Below are positions 32,466 through 43,690 of a stretch of DNA of 64,000 bases, piece by piece (the first letter of the stretch is position 1; every line of letters begins with the position of its first letter). Origin of the DNA: Astragalus membranaceus (Eukaryota > Streptophyta > Magnoliopsida > Fabales > Fabaceae); the NCBI GenBank assembly GCA_039519185.1, contig CM076848.1, positions 186,928,628 to 186,992,627 of the forward strand, given 5' to 3'. Below the pieces are notes generated by a model. The model was not told where the DNA came from, did not search any database, and saw only the letters and a program-made list of their open reading frames with translations. Both the position numbers and the translations under genes were made by a program.

Positions 32466-33153
32466 GGTTTTGTTTTTGTACCCCCACCATATGTCTTCAT
32501 ACCCCCATAAAATTTGATATTTTCAGAATGCCCCTCAGCATTATAACTAACAGATTTATCTAAATAAAATATAAATCCGTTGTTAAAAATTATACTACAG
32601 ATTTATCTACTAAATAGATAAATCCATTTGACTTTTTTTTGGTTCAAACGGACTTACCACTTTATATTTAAATCCGTTTGTCTTTACATTTGTTTAAACG
32701 GATGTATATAGTGATGATTCACTTTATATTTAAATCCGTTTGATTTTATATTTGTTCAAACGGATGTAAGAGATACTGAAGGAGTGCACCAAATGAGTGC
32801 AAGAAGGAGGTCCTGGGTTCAACTCCCGGAAACCAACATTTCCCCACTCCCACTAACATTGCTTATCAAAAAAAAAATTGTTCCATTTTTATATTGGTTC
32901 AAACGGATTTATCTATTTAGTTGATGAATCTGTAGTTAACTACGGATTTATCTACTAAATAGATAAATCCGTAGTGTATTTTTAAACTACGGATTTATCT
33001 ACTAATTAGATAAATCCGTTTTTGGTTTTTTTTCAAAAAAATTTACCTTTTAATTTGGTAATACCGTTAAAGACCAATTCACGAGGTATTTTCCGAATAA
33101 CGAAAATTGTGGAGGTATAGGGTGATATTGTGGCCGTACCAAAAAAAAACCCC
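32466..33153. mobile_element. Mutator-like non-autonomous element, 688 bp, 9-bp target duplication
   Basis: The left end GGTTTTGTTTTTGTACCCCC and right end GTACCAAAAAAAAACCCC are inverted relatives. The target AAGGTTAAC is perfectly duplicated at 32457-32465 and 33154-33162. Nine bases is the Mutator signature. The interior has repeated palindromic units built on ACGGATTTATCTA and TAGATAAATCCGT. A SINE 3' end (to ~32877) is inserted within it. There is no transposase. Confidence 0.88.
32765..32877 (+). repeat. SINE 3' part with poly(A) tail
   Basis: A Pol III B-box-like GGGTTCAACTCCCGG is followed by CCCACTCCCACTAACATTGC, TTATC and a run of A. The same 3' end occurs on the minus strand at ~62955-63010, which supports a dispersed SINE family. 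Confidence 0.6.
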
Positions 33154-33524
33154 AAGGTTAACCTGCCAAATTCACATTGATCAATTGTTGGACAATAATT
33201 TTTTATCAACTCTGGTTGAGAATTTTATGCCATTAAAACACGCTGATCTTTAATATTTAATATTTTACCATAATTTTTTTTATCTTTATAAATTTAATAT
33301 TAAAAATATTTTAACATTTTGATCTTTATATTTTTTTTATGTTTTGATCTTTAATTTTAAAATGTTCAGCTCCTAACTTATTAACAAGGACATTGTCAAA
33401 AAAACTTATTAACAAGGAGCGTATAATGGTAAAAAAAAACGAGCGTATTTATATTTTATTTTTAAAAAATCATTTTTTTTCTATTAACATAACAATAATG
33501 CGACTAGCCCAAAAAGCCCATAGC

Positions 33525-33865
33525 TAGAGCTATCAAACTGGGATATCCGGATCGGCCCAACCTAATGGGCCAAAGAGTAAAAGCGGACCGGGTTGGGCCA
33601 GCACAATTATCTATTGGGGCTACATTTTTAGCCCAGTCCAAAACACTAGGCCTAATGGGTTGGGCCGGCCCACTTCACATTTTAACAAAGTAAAATACAA
33701 AAAATATTTTAAAAGTATAAAAACAGGCCCAGTTCGATCTATGCGCTAACTGGGTTGGGCCAAAATGGCCTAGTTCTCGATGGGCCTCTAAATTGTGAGC
33801 CCATTTCAACCCAAAACACTGGACCAAGACTGATCCATTGGCCTGAGCCAAAATTGACAGCTCTT
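33525..33865. repeat. hAT-like MITE with TAGAGCTATCAA termini
   Basis: TAGAGCTATCAAACTGGG at the left and AAAATTGACAGCTCTT at the right are inverted relatives. GGGTTGGGCC/GGCCCA motifs fill both halves. A candidate duplication around ATAGC is imperfect. Confidence 0.6.
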
Positions 33866-33870
33866 TATAG

Positions 33871-35029
33871 CCCGCTTAGGGTTGGGCTTTAGCCACAAAG
33901 GTACGTTGAGCATTATTCTGTCCGTTGAGCATTATTCCGAGAGTATCAGTTGCTGCTGTTGATATATTATTTTGTCCGTGAGCATCAGCTGCTACTGCAG
34001 AAACAGTAATCTGACCGTGAGAAGCTACTGTAGCAGTGGGTTGAACACAGTATATATGTGGAGGGCTTATCTAAAAAAATAAAAAATAAAATAAAAAAAA
34101 CAGTATATATGTGGAGTATGTAAAATTCTCCTCTCTTGGTTAATTTTAAGCTTAAATATGTTTTTCGCCTCTGCAAACAAGGGGGGTCAATTGGTTATAT
34201 GTTTCACAACTTATATTCGCTTTCATCTAATCTAGAGACGGCTATTAATGATATGACTTGGTGGGGGCTGGTATTGTAGGAATGGTTTGTTCCATATCTG
34301 AAAGCAAGAGGACAGAGATGGTAAGGAAACATATCACATTCCATATCTTATAGTACAACTATACAAGGTCTGTTTGGCATGATAGAAGGGAAGAAACGGA
34401 AGAAACACACAACACAAGGTCTGTTTGACGGTTATTATTAAATGTTTTCATGTTTTTACAATAACTAAAGACAATGTTTGTAGTGTACAAAATATAGTTA
34501 CCCGTTTATTAGTGATGTTATTCTTCCAGTTTAAAGGAAAGTTTAAGTAGCTTGACTCTTAGCATTACAACATGCAACAGAGTAGAATAATCTAGTAATA
34601 ACTTTTGAACTTTGAGGACTTGCCACTCTATCGGTATACAATTTACACAGTAAAGAGAATTTAAAGAAACAAAATACTTCAAGAAAATAGTGCATTTCTT
34701 ATAGGTATCTAATGAAAAGAAAAACTACTTTGCTTATTAATGCAAACTTGTTCACATCCTCCTCCCAGTGAGTTAACATCAACATCAACAACTCAGCCAA
34801 CTATGTTATTGACAATATTAGCCCCCCCCCCCCCCCCCCCATGACTAATGAAGCAACTTATATTAACAACCTATAGGAAGCCGTGGTATGCAAGAAACCA
34901 AATGGTCTTCAAGAATATCACTCCAAATCCTATCTAAATAGCACAATCCTCAATTAGCCTGTTCCTGTGAACCCAATTAGTACTGTTACTCCTGTTGGCT
35001 ACTAGCCATGTCATTTTTGTTGATGCAAG
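33871..35029. other. Intergenic, nothing gene-like
   Basis: Short local repeats occur at 33915-34030 (GTCCGTTGAGCATTATT; CTGCTACTGCAG). A run of 19 cytosines lies at 34822-34840. No coding frame or RNA gene is supported. Confidence 0.5.
34822..34840. repeat. (C)19 homopolymer
   Basis: Nineteen consecutive cytosines in AT-rich DNA, right before ATGACTAATG. Either a hypermutable mononucleotide microsatellite or a sequencing/assembly soft spot. Confidence 0.9.
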
Positions 35030-35435
35030 GTGTTTTAGTGTTGGCAACACCAACTGGGGGTTGTTAATCCATAACCAACAGAACATTGCTTTATTTGCAG
35101 CTTGTAGAAAGGATATGGTGCTACAGAACCTCTGATGGCAGAAGTTTTGGGGCTAAAATGGGCTATTATGGTGGCAAATGAGAGAAGCATTGAAAGGCCA
35201 ATCTTAAAAACTGATGCAGATGTGTACTGGTGGTGGAGTGCCTAAACCAGAAAATTTTCAGAGCATCCATTGAGCTCGTCATCCAAGATTGCAGACATGC
35301 TCTTCTAGATTTTGATTCACTTCATGTAACTCATGTTAAGAGAATTGATAATGGAATTGAAATCATTTGTAGCAATAATATAACATTTACCGAACATAGT
35401 TTGCTGCTTAATGTAGTCAGAGAGTATCAATAATA
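35030..35435 (+). pseudogene. RNase H-like (RVT_3) relic
   Basis: EPLMAEVLGLKWAIMVANER followed by a shifted VVECLNQKIFRASIELVIQD, CRHALLDFDSLHVTHVKRID is the pattern of the plant RNase H-like domain found at the C-terminus of L1-type elements and related genes. It is broken by at least one frameshift and lacks the N-terminal acidic motif in frame. Confidence 0.65.
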
Positions 35436-36590
35436 CAAGGATTTGGCTCATTATCTAGTTTTCTCGAGATAATGTTGTAAATGATCAAGTGAATGGTTCT
35501 TTATCCATGTGCTCCTGCAGAATCATAGACTCCCCAATTATACATCAATAATACAAGGATGCGGCTTAATTATGCAGTACTTTTATGTGCTTTAATTTAC
35601 AGCCTGTTTGGAAGCAAACAACCGAACAAATGTCTGCCAAATCGAACGCTGCAACCCTCGAGCAGCAGCACCAAATGTAATGCCTACGAGTTGAAAGAGC
35701 ACCAGAATTGAAACTAAAGAGGTGCTGCAACACTCCTTCATTCTTACACAGCAGAAAAACAATCACAGCTTCAATTAGCTAAGATTAACTCCTGAAGCTT
35801 TACTTCTTTAGTGCTCCGAATTGGACATCCCCTGCTCCTGGAATAGATTATGTCGGCCCGACCAAGACAGTAGATTTTCCTAAACCATCTCTAAACCAGC
35901 AGTAGAGCCCTAGATTTGCAGCTCCAAAGGTAAGACCGCATCAGTACAGCCCTTGATTTACAACTCCAAAGATAACGCCACATCAGCTACAACACCCAAA
36001 AGATGAGAGAGCACATGCAAAAACAAAGCTCAAACCAAAACACTCAACCAACACAGTATGCAGAGTCAAGGATATGCTTGGAAATAGACTCACGTGTACA
36101 AGGCAGCTTGATGACACCAAGCAGCACCTCACATCATGGCATGAAAAGATAATACCAGGGAGTGGCTATAACGCAAAAGAGACAGTGGAGCCAAAGGAAC
36201 CACCCGTCGGAACCACCCGTCCAGACATAACACTAACTGAGAACCCTCAACAATCAAAGACTTAAGGTTCCTCAATAAACCACTTAATACAAAAGCAAGT
36301 GCTACTTTGGAATCTGATTCCACAATAAGGGAGACATTTTGTAGGAGCCGTAGAATGTTGTGCAGCTTGTTACCATGAAAGTGTAGATGCCAAGGGGTAG
36401 CAATGCCCTTCCGGCTAGATTTACCTTTGGCCAACCCATCTACATTCCACTTCCATGTTTTGGGGGAGGTGGTTGCCAGAGCACTAATTGTCGATTTTTG
36501 GTTTCTGTCTTCCGTAGGGACACACCTTCAAGGTTTAAGGCGAGTTCGCTTCAATTGAAGGGCATTGCTACCTCTTTACATTTAGTTAGT
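35436..36590. other. Intergenic with weak gene debris
   Basis: A minus-strand frame (36129-36434) contains VSLIVESDSKVALAFVLSGL, reminiscent of the RNase H-like motif (VESDS), so another decayed relic may lie here. Otherwise nothing is recognised. Confidence 0.35.
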
Positions 36591-36598
36591 CTTATCTT

Positions 36599-37387
36599 CA
36601 TAGTAGTCAAAATCGAGATTTTGCTTAATATCGGGAGGGGATAGCGAAATCGCAAACCGTAAATCGCAAGTAGAATCGGAAGATTCTACCAAAAAAAAGT
36701 TGTATGAATTTGTAGAATCGGGAGGGGCAAACAAAATCGTAAACTCGTAAATCGCAAGTAGAATCGGAAGATTCTACCGAAATGTAGATATTACTATAAA
36801 CTAATATAGCTCATAGAGTAATAGAGTAATAATAATAATAACAGAAAGGGGGTATTTCAGTTAAAAAGTGGGTGTGGTTAGAAAAAAGAGTTAAAAGTGT
36901 CATTTACACAGTTTTGGCCAAGCCCATTACCTAACCCTATTTTGTCTAAACCCTAATTTTGTGCCACTTCTATTCAGCGGCCGCACAGCGTGAAAGCATC
37001 TGACTTCAGATCTTCTTCCAAAGCCATCAACGTTTTCTCATTTCTTCTTCTATCTTCTTCAGATCTTCTTCTCTACAACATGAAATTTCAGATCTTCTTC
37101 TTCTATCTTCTTCCAACGCGATCCTGGAATGAATCGTGGCTGCCAACACCTGTTTGCTTGCGCAAAAACGAAGTGGGTCGCGCAAAATCCGACCCGGTTC
37201 AACAGTTAATGTTTTTTGCGATTTTGCTCAGCAAAATCGTGTTTCTGCTCGTGAAATCGCACGAGATTGCGATAATCGTTCAATTCTACTGAAAATCCGA
37301 CTTTGCTTACGATTCGAATCGTGGAGGCCAACCAGACTCGTAAAATCGCACGATTTTACGATTAAAATCTCGATTTTAACTACTATG
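36599..37387. mobile_element. hAT-type non-autonomous element, 789 bp
   Basis: The ends CATAGTAGTCAAAATCGAGA and, in inverse, CATAGTAGTTAAAATCGAGA form a TIR. The 8-bp target CTTATCTT is perfectly duplicated at 36591-36598 and 37388-37395. Inside are two ~86-bp tandem copies containing CGCAAGTAGAATCGGAAGAT (36630-36780) and many AAATCG/CGATTTT palindromes. No transposase frame is present; the frames at 36990-37495 are not recognised. Confidence 0.93.
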
Positions 37388-37967
37388 CTTATCTTAGACC
37401 AATGTAAGGGTTGGGTCGACCGTGTGATTTCATTTGCATCTTATTCTACGATAGAATTAAGTATGATCAGTTTTTTATGTCCTTTAATAGTTTAGTTTAT
37501 TGACCCACTATGAATCACATGTAAAAAATTTATACAGAGCAAACCAAAATGAACTAGTCATCATGTTTGCAATTGCAAAGGAGTAGCAGGGTATAAGGTG
37601 GTGGGTTTTTTTGTACCCCCATCATATCCCTATATACCCCTCACAGACCCTGCGAAAAGACGAAAATACCCTTAAAATTTTTACAAATTTACAAAACATT
37701 TACCATTTTTCAGTTGCATCCGTTTGACCAGAAAGTTTTCTGAGAGAATCGGATTTGCCATTCAGAGAGCTATTTCCGATTTGCCATCGGATTTACCATC
37801 GGATCTACATACATCCGATCTTCCTCAGAGTCAGCAGAAATAGTAAGTCGGATCTAGCTATATCTGATTTCCCCATCGTATCTACCTATATCCGATTTCG
37901 CATCGGATATAGCTAGATCCGATTTGTGTGTTATTTTTGTTTAAAAATTTGTTGTTTTCCCCAGTGT

Positions 37968-39860
37968 CCAATAGGTATCGAGGGGAGTCCTCAGCTCAGG
38001 CCTCGACATCTGCTCCCAGTACACGCACCCGCCACAGGATTGCGGGACATGCGTCTACCCGGCGTAGCCGACAGCAGCAGTATTAGCAGGTGGAGGAGGC
38101 CCCAGACTATCACTATGAGGAGGGCCAGCAGGGGCACCCTTTTGATGAGCATTCTATGTCTGAGGACCATTCTATGCCTGAGGACTACCAGCAGCAGTAT
38201 TATTAGCAGTATTAGCAGCAGCAGCAGTAGGATCAGCCTCAGCAGGGGCATCAGGAACAACATGAGGAGCAGCCTCCTCTATTCACTGGGCTAGTATCTC
38301 ATGTTTGTACCGTTATACTGAGAGACCCGATAAGTTTAATTTATTTACGTAGCCTTCTTAGTTTAATTTATTTACCTAGCCTTATTTTTTTTATAATACA
38401 GACATATGAGCGTAAGTTGAAGGTTACCAACCATGGTAACAAGCTGGCTCAGAGACTGCTTGGGTTTTCCCAAAACCATCGGTTGTGGGCCTTTATCACA
38501 GGTTCCGGATTAGCCCCCCTCGTCTCGACCGAACATACAAAGGTGGACCATGAGCTGATGGCTGCTTTTCTTGAGAGGTGGCACTCAGAGACATCGTCAT
38601 TTCACTTACCATTTGGTGAAATGATGATTACTTTGGATGATGTCTCCTGTTTGCTGCATCTACCCATTACGGGGAACTACTACAGAGCTCCACCTACTTC
38701 TGTCACCACTGATCAGGCCATCCACCTAGCACATGTTTATCTAAGTGTGACTATGGAGGAAGCGGGGTTGGAGTGTCGAGCTTCATCTGGCCCATATTAC
38801 CGTTTTGAGTGGCTGTAGGAAATTGTTAGTAGAGGGTCCATAGAGAATGACATGCGTCCTGCTGTCAGGGCCTTTATCCTTCTAATCCTGAGCTGGTCCA
38901 TCTTCACAGTCAAGATCGGCGACAAGGCTGAGGCTAAGTGGCTGCTGCTACTTGCGGATGTCAGTGCAGCTGGTGTGGGATCATATGCATGGGGGGGGGG
39001 CAGCAGCACTTGCCTTCATGTATGACCAGCTGAACTACTCCTGCTTGGACCAGGCACATCAGTTAGGAGGGTATGCGACCCTCTTACAGGTAATAATTTT
39101 AAGTTAATTTTTTCCGAGTTTAGTTAAATTTCTATTAAACAGTTTTTAATTCACCATGTTGTTTATCTTCTTTTTTTCAGAGCTGGATTTTATGATATTT
39201 TCATCAGCTAGTGGAGAGGAGGAGTGGATTGCGGGCTGGAGCACTGTGTGGGCGTTGGAGGAAGAAGAAGACTGATGGAGTGAAGCTGGGGGTATACAGG
39301 CAGAGGATTGATGCACTGACCTCGGATGATGTCTGTTGGCGACCGTTTGAGGAGCACCGGGAGGATAGAGACTTTGAGCAGGTGTCATTATACAGGGGAC
39401 ACATCATTTGGGGAGACATCACTGTTCCCTACATGCCAGATAGGTGCCTCAGACAGTTTGGGTACGTGCAGGTCATCCCATGTCACCCTCTTACTGGTCG
39501 TCTGTGTCATGCAAACTGCATTTTTCGTATTGCACATTATATGCCTGTGGTGGAGGAGGTTTTGCGTACTACTTATCCTGCTGGGGAGTTGGGTTAGGTT
39601 GCTCCGGACTACTTACATTGGTATGTGAGAGCATCTATTCCTAGACTCTTACGGGTTGCATCACCACCACCACCACCACCAGTACAGCCAGATTTGCTCG
39701 AGATTGTGGAGGAAATTCGGAGGGGGCTTCGGAGCGGAGACATTAGGATGGGTAGTCAGACATACGCTTGCCTCACGCGGTTACCGGATAGCTACCGGGG
39801 CGTGACTAGGGGGTTTTGTGGGATTGTATGTTTGAACTATTTTTTTATGACTTGATTCTT
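37968..39860 (+). pseudogene. Plant mobile domain (PMD) gene, decayed
   Basis: Three blocks correspond to the PMD family, related to the plant-specific MAIN/MAIL proteins and phosphatase 7 long forms. Block 1, ~37968-38310, is a Gln/Glu-rich region interrupted by TAG codons. Block 2, 38417-39089, reads LKVTNHGNKLAQRLLGF, LWAFITGSGLAPLVSTEHTK, FHLPFGEMMITLDDVSCLLH and LPITG. It has TAG at 38816-38818 and a frame change at the ten-G run 38991-39000 (SYAWGG/AALAFMYDQLNYS). A 91-bp intron with GT/AG borders spans 39090-39180. Block 3, 39181-39855, reads YRQRIDALTSDDVCWRPFEE, LYRGHIIWGDITVPYMPDRC and LRQFGYVQVIPCHP, with another stop. At least three lesions make it non-functional. Confidence 0.85.
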
Positions 39861-40110
39861 ATTATTTCTTGTTTATTATATTTGTAGAGTTTCATTAAAA
39901 TTTCGATTTCATTCATGCGATAAAAGATAAAACATAACCAACTACAATAACAATAATAGACAGATACATTTTCCTAAAATTCTGGTCCTCGAACACGACG
40001 TAAATCTTATTCACACTCCGTTGAGTTTCCACGTGCAACTCCAACGACTTATACCCCTAAAGCGTGTCATGGATGTTTAACATGTTCGCCGTCTTCGTCA
40101 GTCTTGATTG

Positions 40111-40350
40111 TCATGGACGAGAAGGAAACGCGGCCATCGTCTCCAAGATAGGGTTTGCGACACCAGTCACTTGAACTTTGAACCACACTTTATCCTTCAA
40201 ACCTTCAAACCCCATGCCGCGGTGGATTCTGCATAACACCGGCTGAGGACTCCAGAAGTGGACACCATCTTCTCTCATCGTGATTTGGCCCTGATGATGT
40301 ATACCACAAAGCCTATTCTCATCTGAGCGTTGAGTAAGACATATCTCCAT
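40111..40350 (-). CDS. Small 79-residue frame in the Mutator-like element
   Basis: On the minus strand an ATG at 40348-40350 opens MEICLTQRSDENRLCGIHHQ, GQITMREDGVHFWSPQPVLC and ends TMAAFPSRP. A TATAAATA box lies ~68 bases upstream and an A/C/T-rich leader intervenes, so it looks like a real transcription unit. I do not recognise a characterised protein. The pattern (a short tract, then GVxF..P.P...R...GM.F..LK) weakly recalls the N-terminal region of MULE transposases. Acidic text just downstream in another frame (DEDGEHVKHP) would fit a truncated transposase start. That is inference only. Confidence 0.4.
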   Translation of the reverse strand: MEICLTQRSDENRLCGIHHQGQITMREDGVHFWSPQPVLCRIHRGMGFEGLKDKVWFKVQVTGVANPILETMAAFPSRP

Positions 40351-40417
40351 TTTGGATGAGTGAAATAAGCAAGTGAGAGTGAAATTTTTGAGTGAAAAGA
40401 ATGCGGTTGACAATAGG

Positions 40418-40425
40418 TATTTATA
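40418..40425 (-). promoter_or_regulatory. TATA box of the small minus-strand gene
   Basis: TATAAATA on the minus strand, followed by CCTATTGTCAACCGCATTC and a CA/CT-rich leader to the ATG at 40350. Confidence 0.5.
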
Positions 40426-40874
40426 GAATTCGTCAATGATTATCAACTGTTGATATTGTCGGTGCAATCTACACCGTTGATCAACATTAGCAGTCAAATC
40501 CTAGCCGTCGAATTTAGTACAAATCGGATTTACCTATCAGGGAGCTACATCTGATTTGCATTTTAACAAAGCAGACATACCCCCACTGATAGGTATATCC
40601 GCTTTGTTAATTGCAGAGCGGGATTTACCTATTAGGGAGGCAAATCCAATTTGGATTTTAACAAAGCAGACATACCCCACTAATAGGTATATGCGCTTTT
40701 ATATTTTAACAAATCAAATCTACCTCACTAAAGGTAGATCCGATTTCCCCACACTAATTCTAATCGGATATACCTAAATCCGCCTTTTAGTTTTGTGAGT
40801 CAGATCTATCTACCTTATATGTAGATCCCTAAGGTATACAGTGATATGATAGAGGTAAAAAAAGTTAAGGTTGG

Positions 40875-41320
40875 TAAAAAGAGGGCCTCTGACTAAACCC
40901 ATAGCAAATACTTTTGATATATTTGTAACCACGATGATTTTGGACTTTTACAAATACCAATGCACGTTGAGCCAAAAGCTACAACTTGTAGCTTCCATCC
41001 CGCCGTGCTTCAACTCAATGTAAATGTGGATGCAAACACTCACTTTGTTGGGACAGCCACTGCACTATGTCAGGCCAACACCGTGCAATCCCTATGGTAC
41101 TAGTTTCACCGTGCAGCATCAACACCACCAATGTGAAAAATTATAGAAAAGCTAGACTATTCGATAGCAATAAAGTATTCGATAGAAGTAAAAAGAGACA
41201 CAACGTTTGCACTACATGTAAGACAACAAAATTTCCACGGCAAACCCAAAAATCCAATAACATTTAGTTCAAGTAAGCAGACAAAACCAACAACTAAAGA
41301 AAACATCTGAATAATGCAGT
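40875..41320. other. RPL4 downstream region
   Basis: It probably contains the RPL4 3' UTR near 41200-41320. No other gene or repeat was recognised. Confidence 0.5.
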
Positions 41321-43341
41321 TCACTGTGAAACACCCAACCATTTACTGAAATTGTCAAATTCAGCGTAATCAGAATCAGAGACCATAGTGTTGTACCATG
41401 CTTTTCCAGCAGCCCTAATAGTAGAAGCTTCCTCCTGAAAGGAACAAAGGAAAATAACATGTTAATTTTTAATGCAAACAATACAAAGATTGTCAACCGA
41501 AAAAAAGTCTCAAAGTGAGCAATGGCTGCAATGCAGCAAACAAAACCTAGACAGAGACAAAAAGAACACATGAAATACAGAAAGCAAGAGTCATTCATTG
41601 TCCAAAATATAACCGGTAAATACTGCTGAAGACACAAGACAAAATTAAGCCCATTTAGCTACAAACAGCAATTAGTAGGAGTCAATCAAAGTTATCACTC
41701 ACATCTAACTTGCAGTTCTAAACAAACACCTGTACATGGCATCTGACATGAATTAAACCACCATCAACCCTTAGCTTTTACTACTATATAATATTTATAG
41801 TGTGAAGAAAAAAACGAATCAGAATAAACAAGGATAATCATCAGTCTCAAGTGAAGAACAAAACAGAATATACAACAAGCCCGTAAGTCACAACTGCACC
41901 TGATTCCTATTTGTAAGATAAAAATGTATTCCAAAGACAAGTCACAAGACATTATTAAAGCACAATTGACATCGAAGTATAATCAGATCATACTTCCACA
42001 GAATACTAGGAACAAACCTTAGTTCAACAATAAGCTACCCATATCCAAAAAACAAAATTGATAGAAGCACAAAGAAGATGATGCTTTGCTCATAAATTCT
42101 CTAGCTCTAATAGCAAAAAATAGCACTACTAGCATAACATAACATAACATAAGTACATAACATAACATAACATATAACACAACATATAAATTCAGTTCAA
42201 AATTCAATATTAACATATAACATAAGGGAAAGATTACCTTGGAGACAGTATTTCTCTTCTTGTCGAGCTTCTCCTTCTTGGCCTTAAGGCGCTGAGCTTC
42301 GGCGAGCAAAGCCATCCTCTTGGCAGTCTTGGCATATGGATTGAGGCGGAGCATGACATTGAGGTTCTTAAGAGGATTCTTCTTAAGAGTAGCCCTCTTA
42401 ACGTCCTTCTTAATGGGCCTAACAACACTCTGAATCTCATCAGAATTAATAATCCTAGCAAGATCAGAGTTAACCATCTTTGACCTAGGAAGAACATAAC
42501 CCTTCTTCTTCTCGGAAGCCTTCTCAAAAGACCCGTAAATTGAATCCAATTTCTCAAAAGCAGATTTCGTCCAAACAATAAACCTACCAAGATGACCACC
42601 AGGAGCAAGCTTCAAAAGATTCAATCTCTCCACATTAGCAATCTCAACACCAGTAATGTTCCTAAATGCCTTAACAGCTTTAGCACCTTCAGTTCCATAA
42701 ACAATCAAAGGACCCTTACGAGAGATATACCTCCTGTTCCTCATTTTCCCCTTTCCAGGACGAATTCCATGGCTGTTCTTCGCCTTCTCAGCATCAGGAA
42801 AAGCACCGATCTGCTTCAAAACCTTGATCGCTTCCTTAGTTTTCTCAACACCTTCAGCAGAATCACCAACAACAAGAGGAAACTCAGGAACTGATTCAAT
42901 ACTATGTCCTCTAGCGAGAACAAGGGATGGAACCGCAGAAGCAGCAATGGCGGAGACAACGGCATAACGCTTCTGGTTGACATTGATCTTACGGTGCCAA
43001 CGGCGCCAGATCCTGGTAGGAGCGAACATGCGACCACCACGACACATGTTACCGAAGGCCCCCTGACCGGCACGGTGAGTACCACCACCAGGAACACGAG
43101 GGATACGTGAGACTGCACGACCGGTTCCCCAGGATTCGGCGGAGGTTTGGTGACCGGCTTTGCGGCTGACGGCATAAGGTTGACGGCTGTTTTTGGAGAT
43201 GTTGGAGTGGACGTAGTTAACGATATCAGGACGGATTGATGCTCTCATGACATCAGGGATGGGAAGGGTAGTTGGTGTGTCAGTGGCCATTTCTCCCTCC
43301 AGAGATTGGACGGTCACGAGAGGTCTGCCGGCAGCTGCCAT
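41321..43341 (-). CDS. RPL4: 60S ribosomal protein L4 (uL4), two exons
   Basis: A core protein of the cytosolic large ribosomal subunit. Its extended loop lines the peptide exit tunnel. Exon 1 is 43341-42238, ending ...VSK|gtaatc. An 803-bp intron follows. Exon 2 is 41434-41321 (EEASTIRAAGKAWYNTMVSD ... NFSKWLGVSQ). The total is 405 residues, the usual plant length. The start MAAAGRPLVTVQSLEGEMAT was chosen at the first ATG. The long upstream open frame has no earlier ATG. Diagnostic blocks include HQTSAESWGTGRAVSRIPRV, GGGTHRAGQGAFGNMCRGGR, MFAPTRIWRRWHRKINVNQK, GIRPGKGKMRNRRYISRKGP and LLKLAPGGHLGRFIVWTKSA. A telo-box and TGGGCY-type sites upstream suit co-regulated ribosomal protein expression. 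No lesion is seen. The 5' end is duplicated at 32127-32455. Confidence 0.98.
42118..42200. repeat. (ACATA)n pentanucleotide microsatellite in the RPL4 intron
   Basis: Runs of CATAA/ACATA with interruptions lie a few dozen bases from the exon 1 donor site (42237). The tract is likely length-polymorphic. Confidence 0.8.
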
Positions 43342-43375
43342 TGGAAGGTTGAGAGAGAACAATGCACGGTGCAGC

Positions 43376-43453
43376 TAGGGTTTTCAGCTTATATTTCATT
43401 TTTCTCTTATATTACGAAAACGGGCTTAGGAGATTAGGTCCAATAAATGGGCT
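43376..43453 (-). promoter_or_regulatory. RPL4 promoter motifs: telo-box and site II-like element
   Basis: On the minus strand, AAACCCTA (43376-43383) lies ~35 bases upstream of the ATG, and an AGCCCA/TGGGCT element lies at 43448-43453. This telo-box plus TGGGCY pairing is characteristic of plant ribosomal-protein promoters. The telo-box is retained in the pseudogene copy (32328-32335). Confidence 0.75.
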
Positions 43454-43464
43454 CAATTATGGGT

Positions 43465-43690
43465 TGGGTTTTTTAATTTTTACCCCCACTCCATCAAGTT
43501 ATACCCCCACGCATCCTGTGAAAAGACCAGAACACCCCCACACCATACCCTCCACGTAAGTACCAAAATTAAAAAAAATTAATAAACAGGAGTATCTTTT
43601 GATATTTACTTCCGTTTGTATATATGTATGAAACAGAAGTATCAATTTACTTAATTCCGTTTGTATATACATATGAAACAGACAAAAATA
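43465..43690. repeat. Mutator-like terminus beside the RPL4 promoter
   Basis: TGGGTTTTTTAATTTTTACC, CCCACTCC and later ATACCCCCACGCATCCTGTG, AAAAGAC closely resemble the left end of the element at 37603. Subterminal units TTCCGTTTGTATATA and its inverse follow. A right end was not found. Probably a truncated relative. Confidence 0.5.

Larger units (their letters stand above)
37603..40865. mobile_element. Mutator-like element carrying a plant-mobile-domain gene, ~3.3 kb
   Basis: The left end GGGTTTTTTTGTACCCCCAT and the inverse of the right end ACTTTTTTTACCTCTATCAT align over ~40 bases. Flanks TAAGGTGGT (37594-37602) and TAAGGTTGG (40866-40874) look like a 9-bp duplication with one change. 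Subterminal arrays of ATCCGATTT, ATCGGATNTACCTA and TAGGTATATCCG occupy 37725-37930 and 40500-40815. The cargo is a broken PMD gene on + and a small frame on -. Termini and subterminal palindromes are related to those of the 688-bp element at 32466-33153, suggesting one family. Confidence 0.75.

Noticed and set aside
43342..43362. Seven-residue extension before the RPL4 start
   Set aside because: It starts with TTG. The conserved protein begins MAAAGRPLVTVQSL at 43341.
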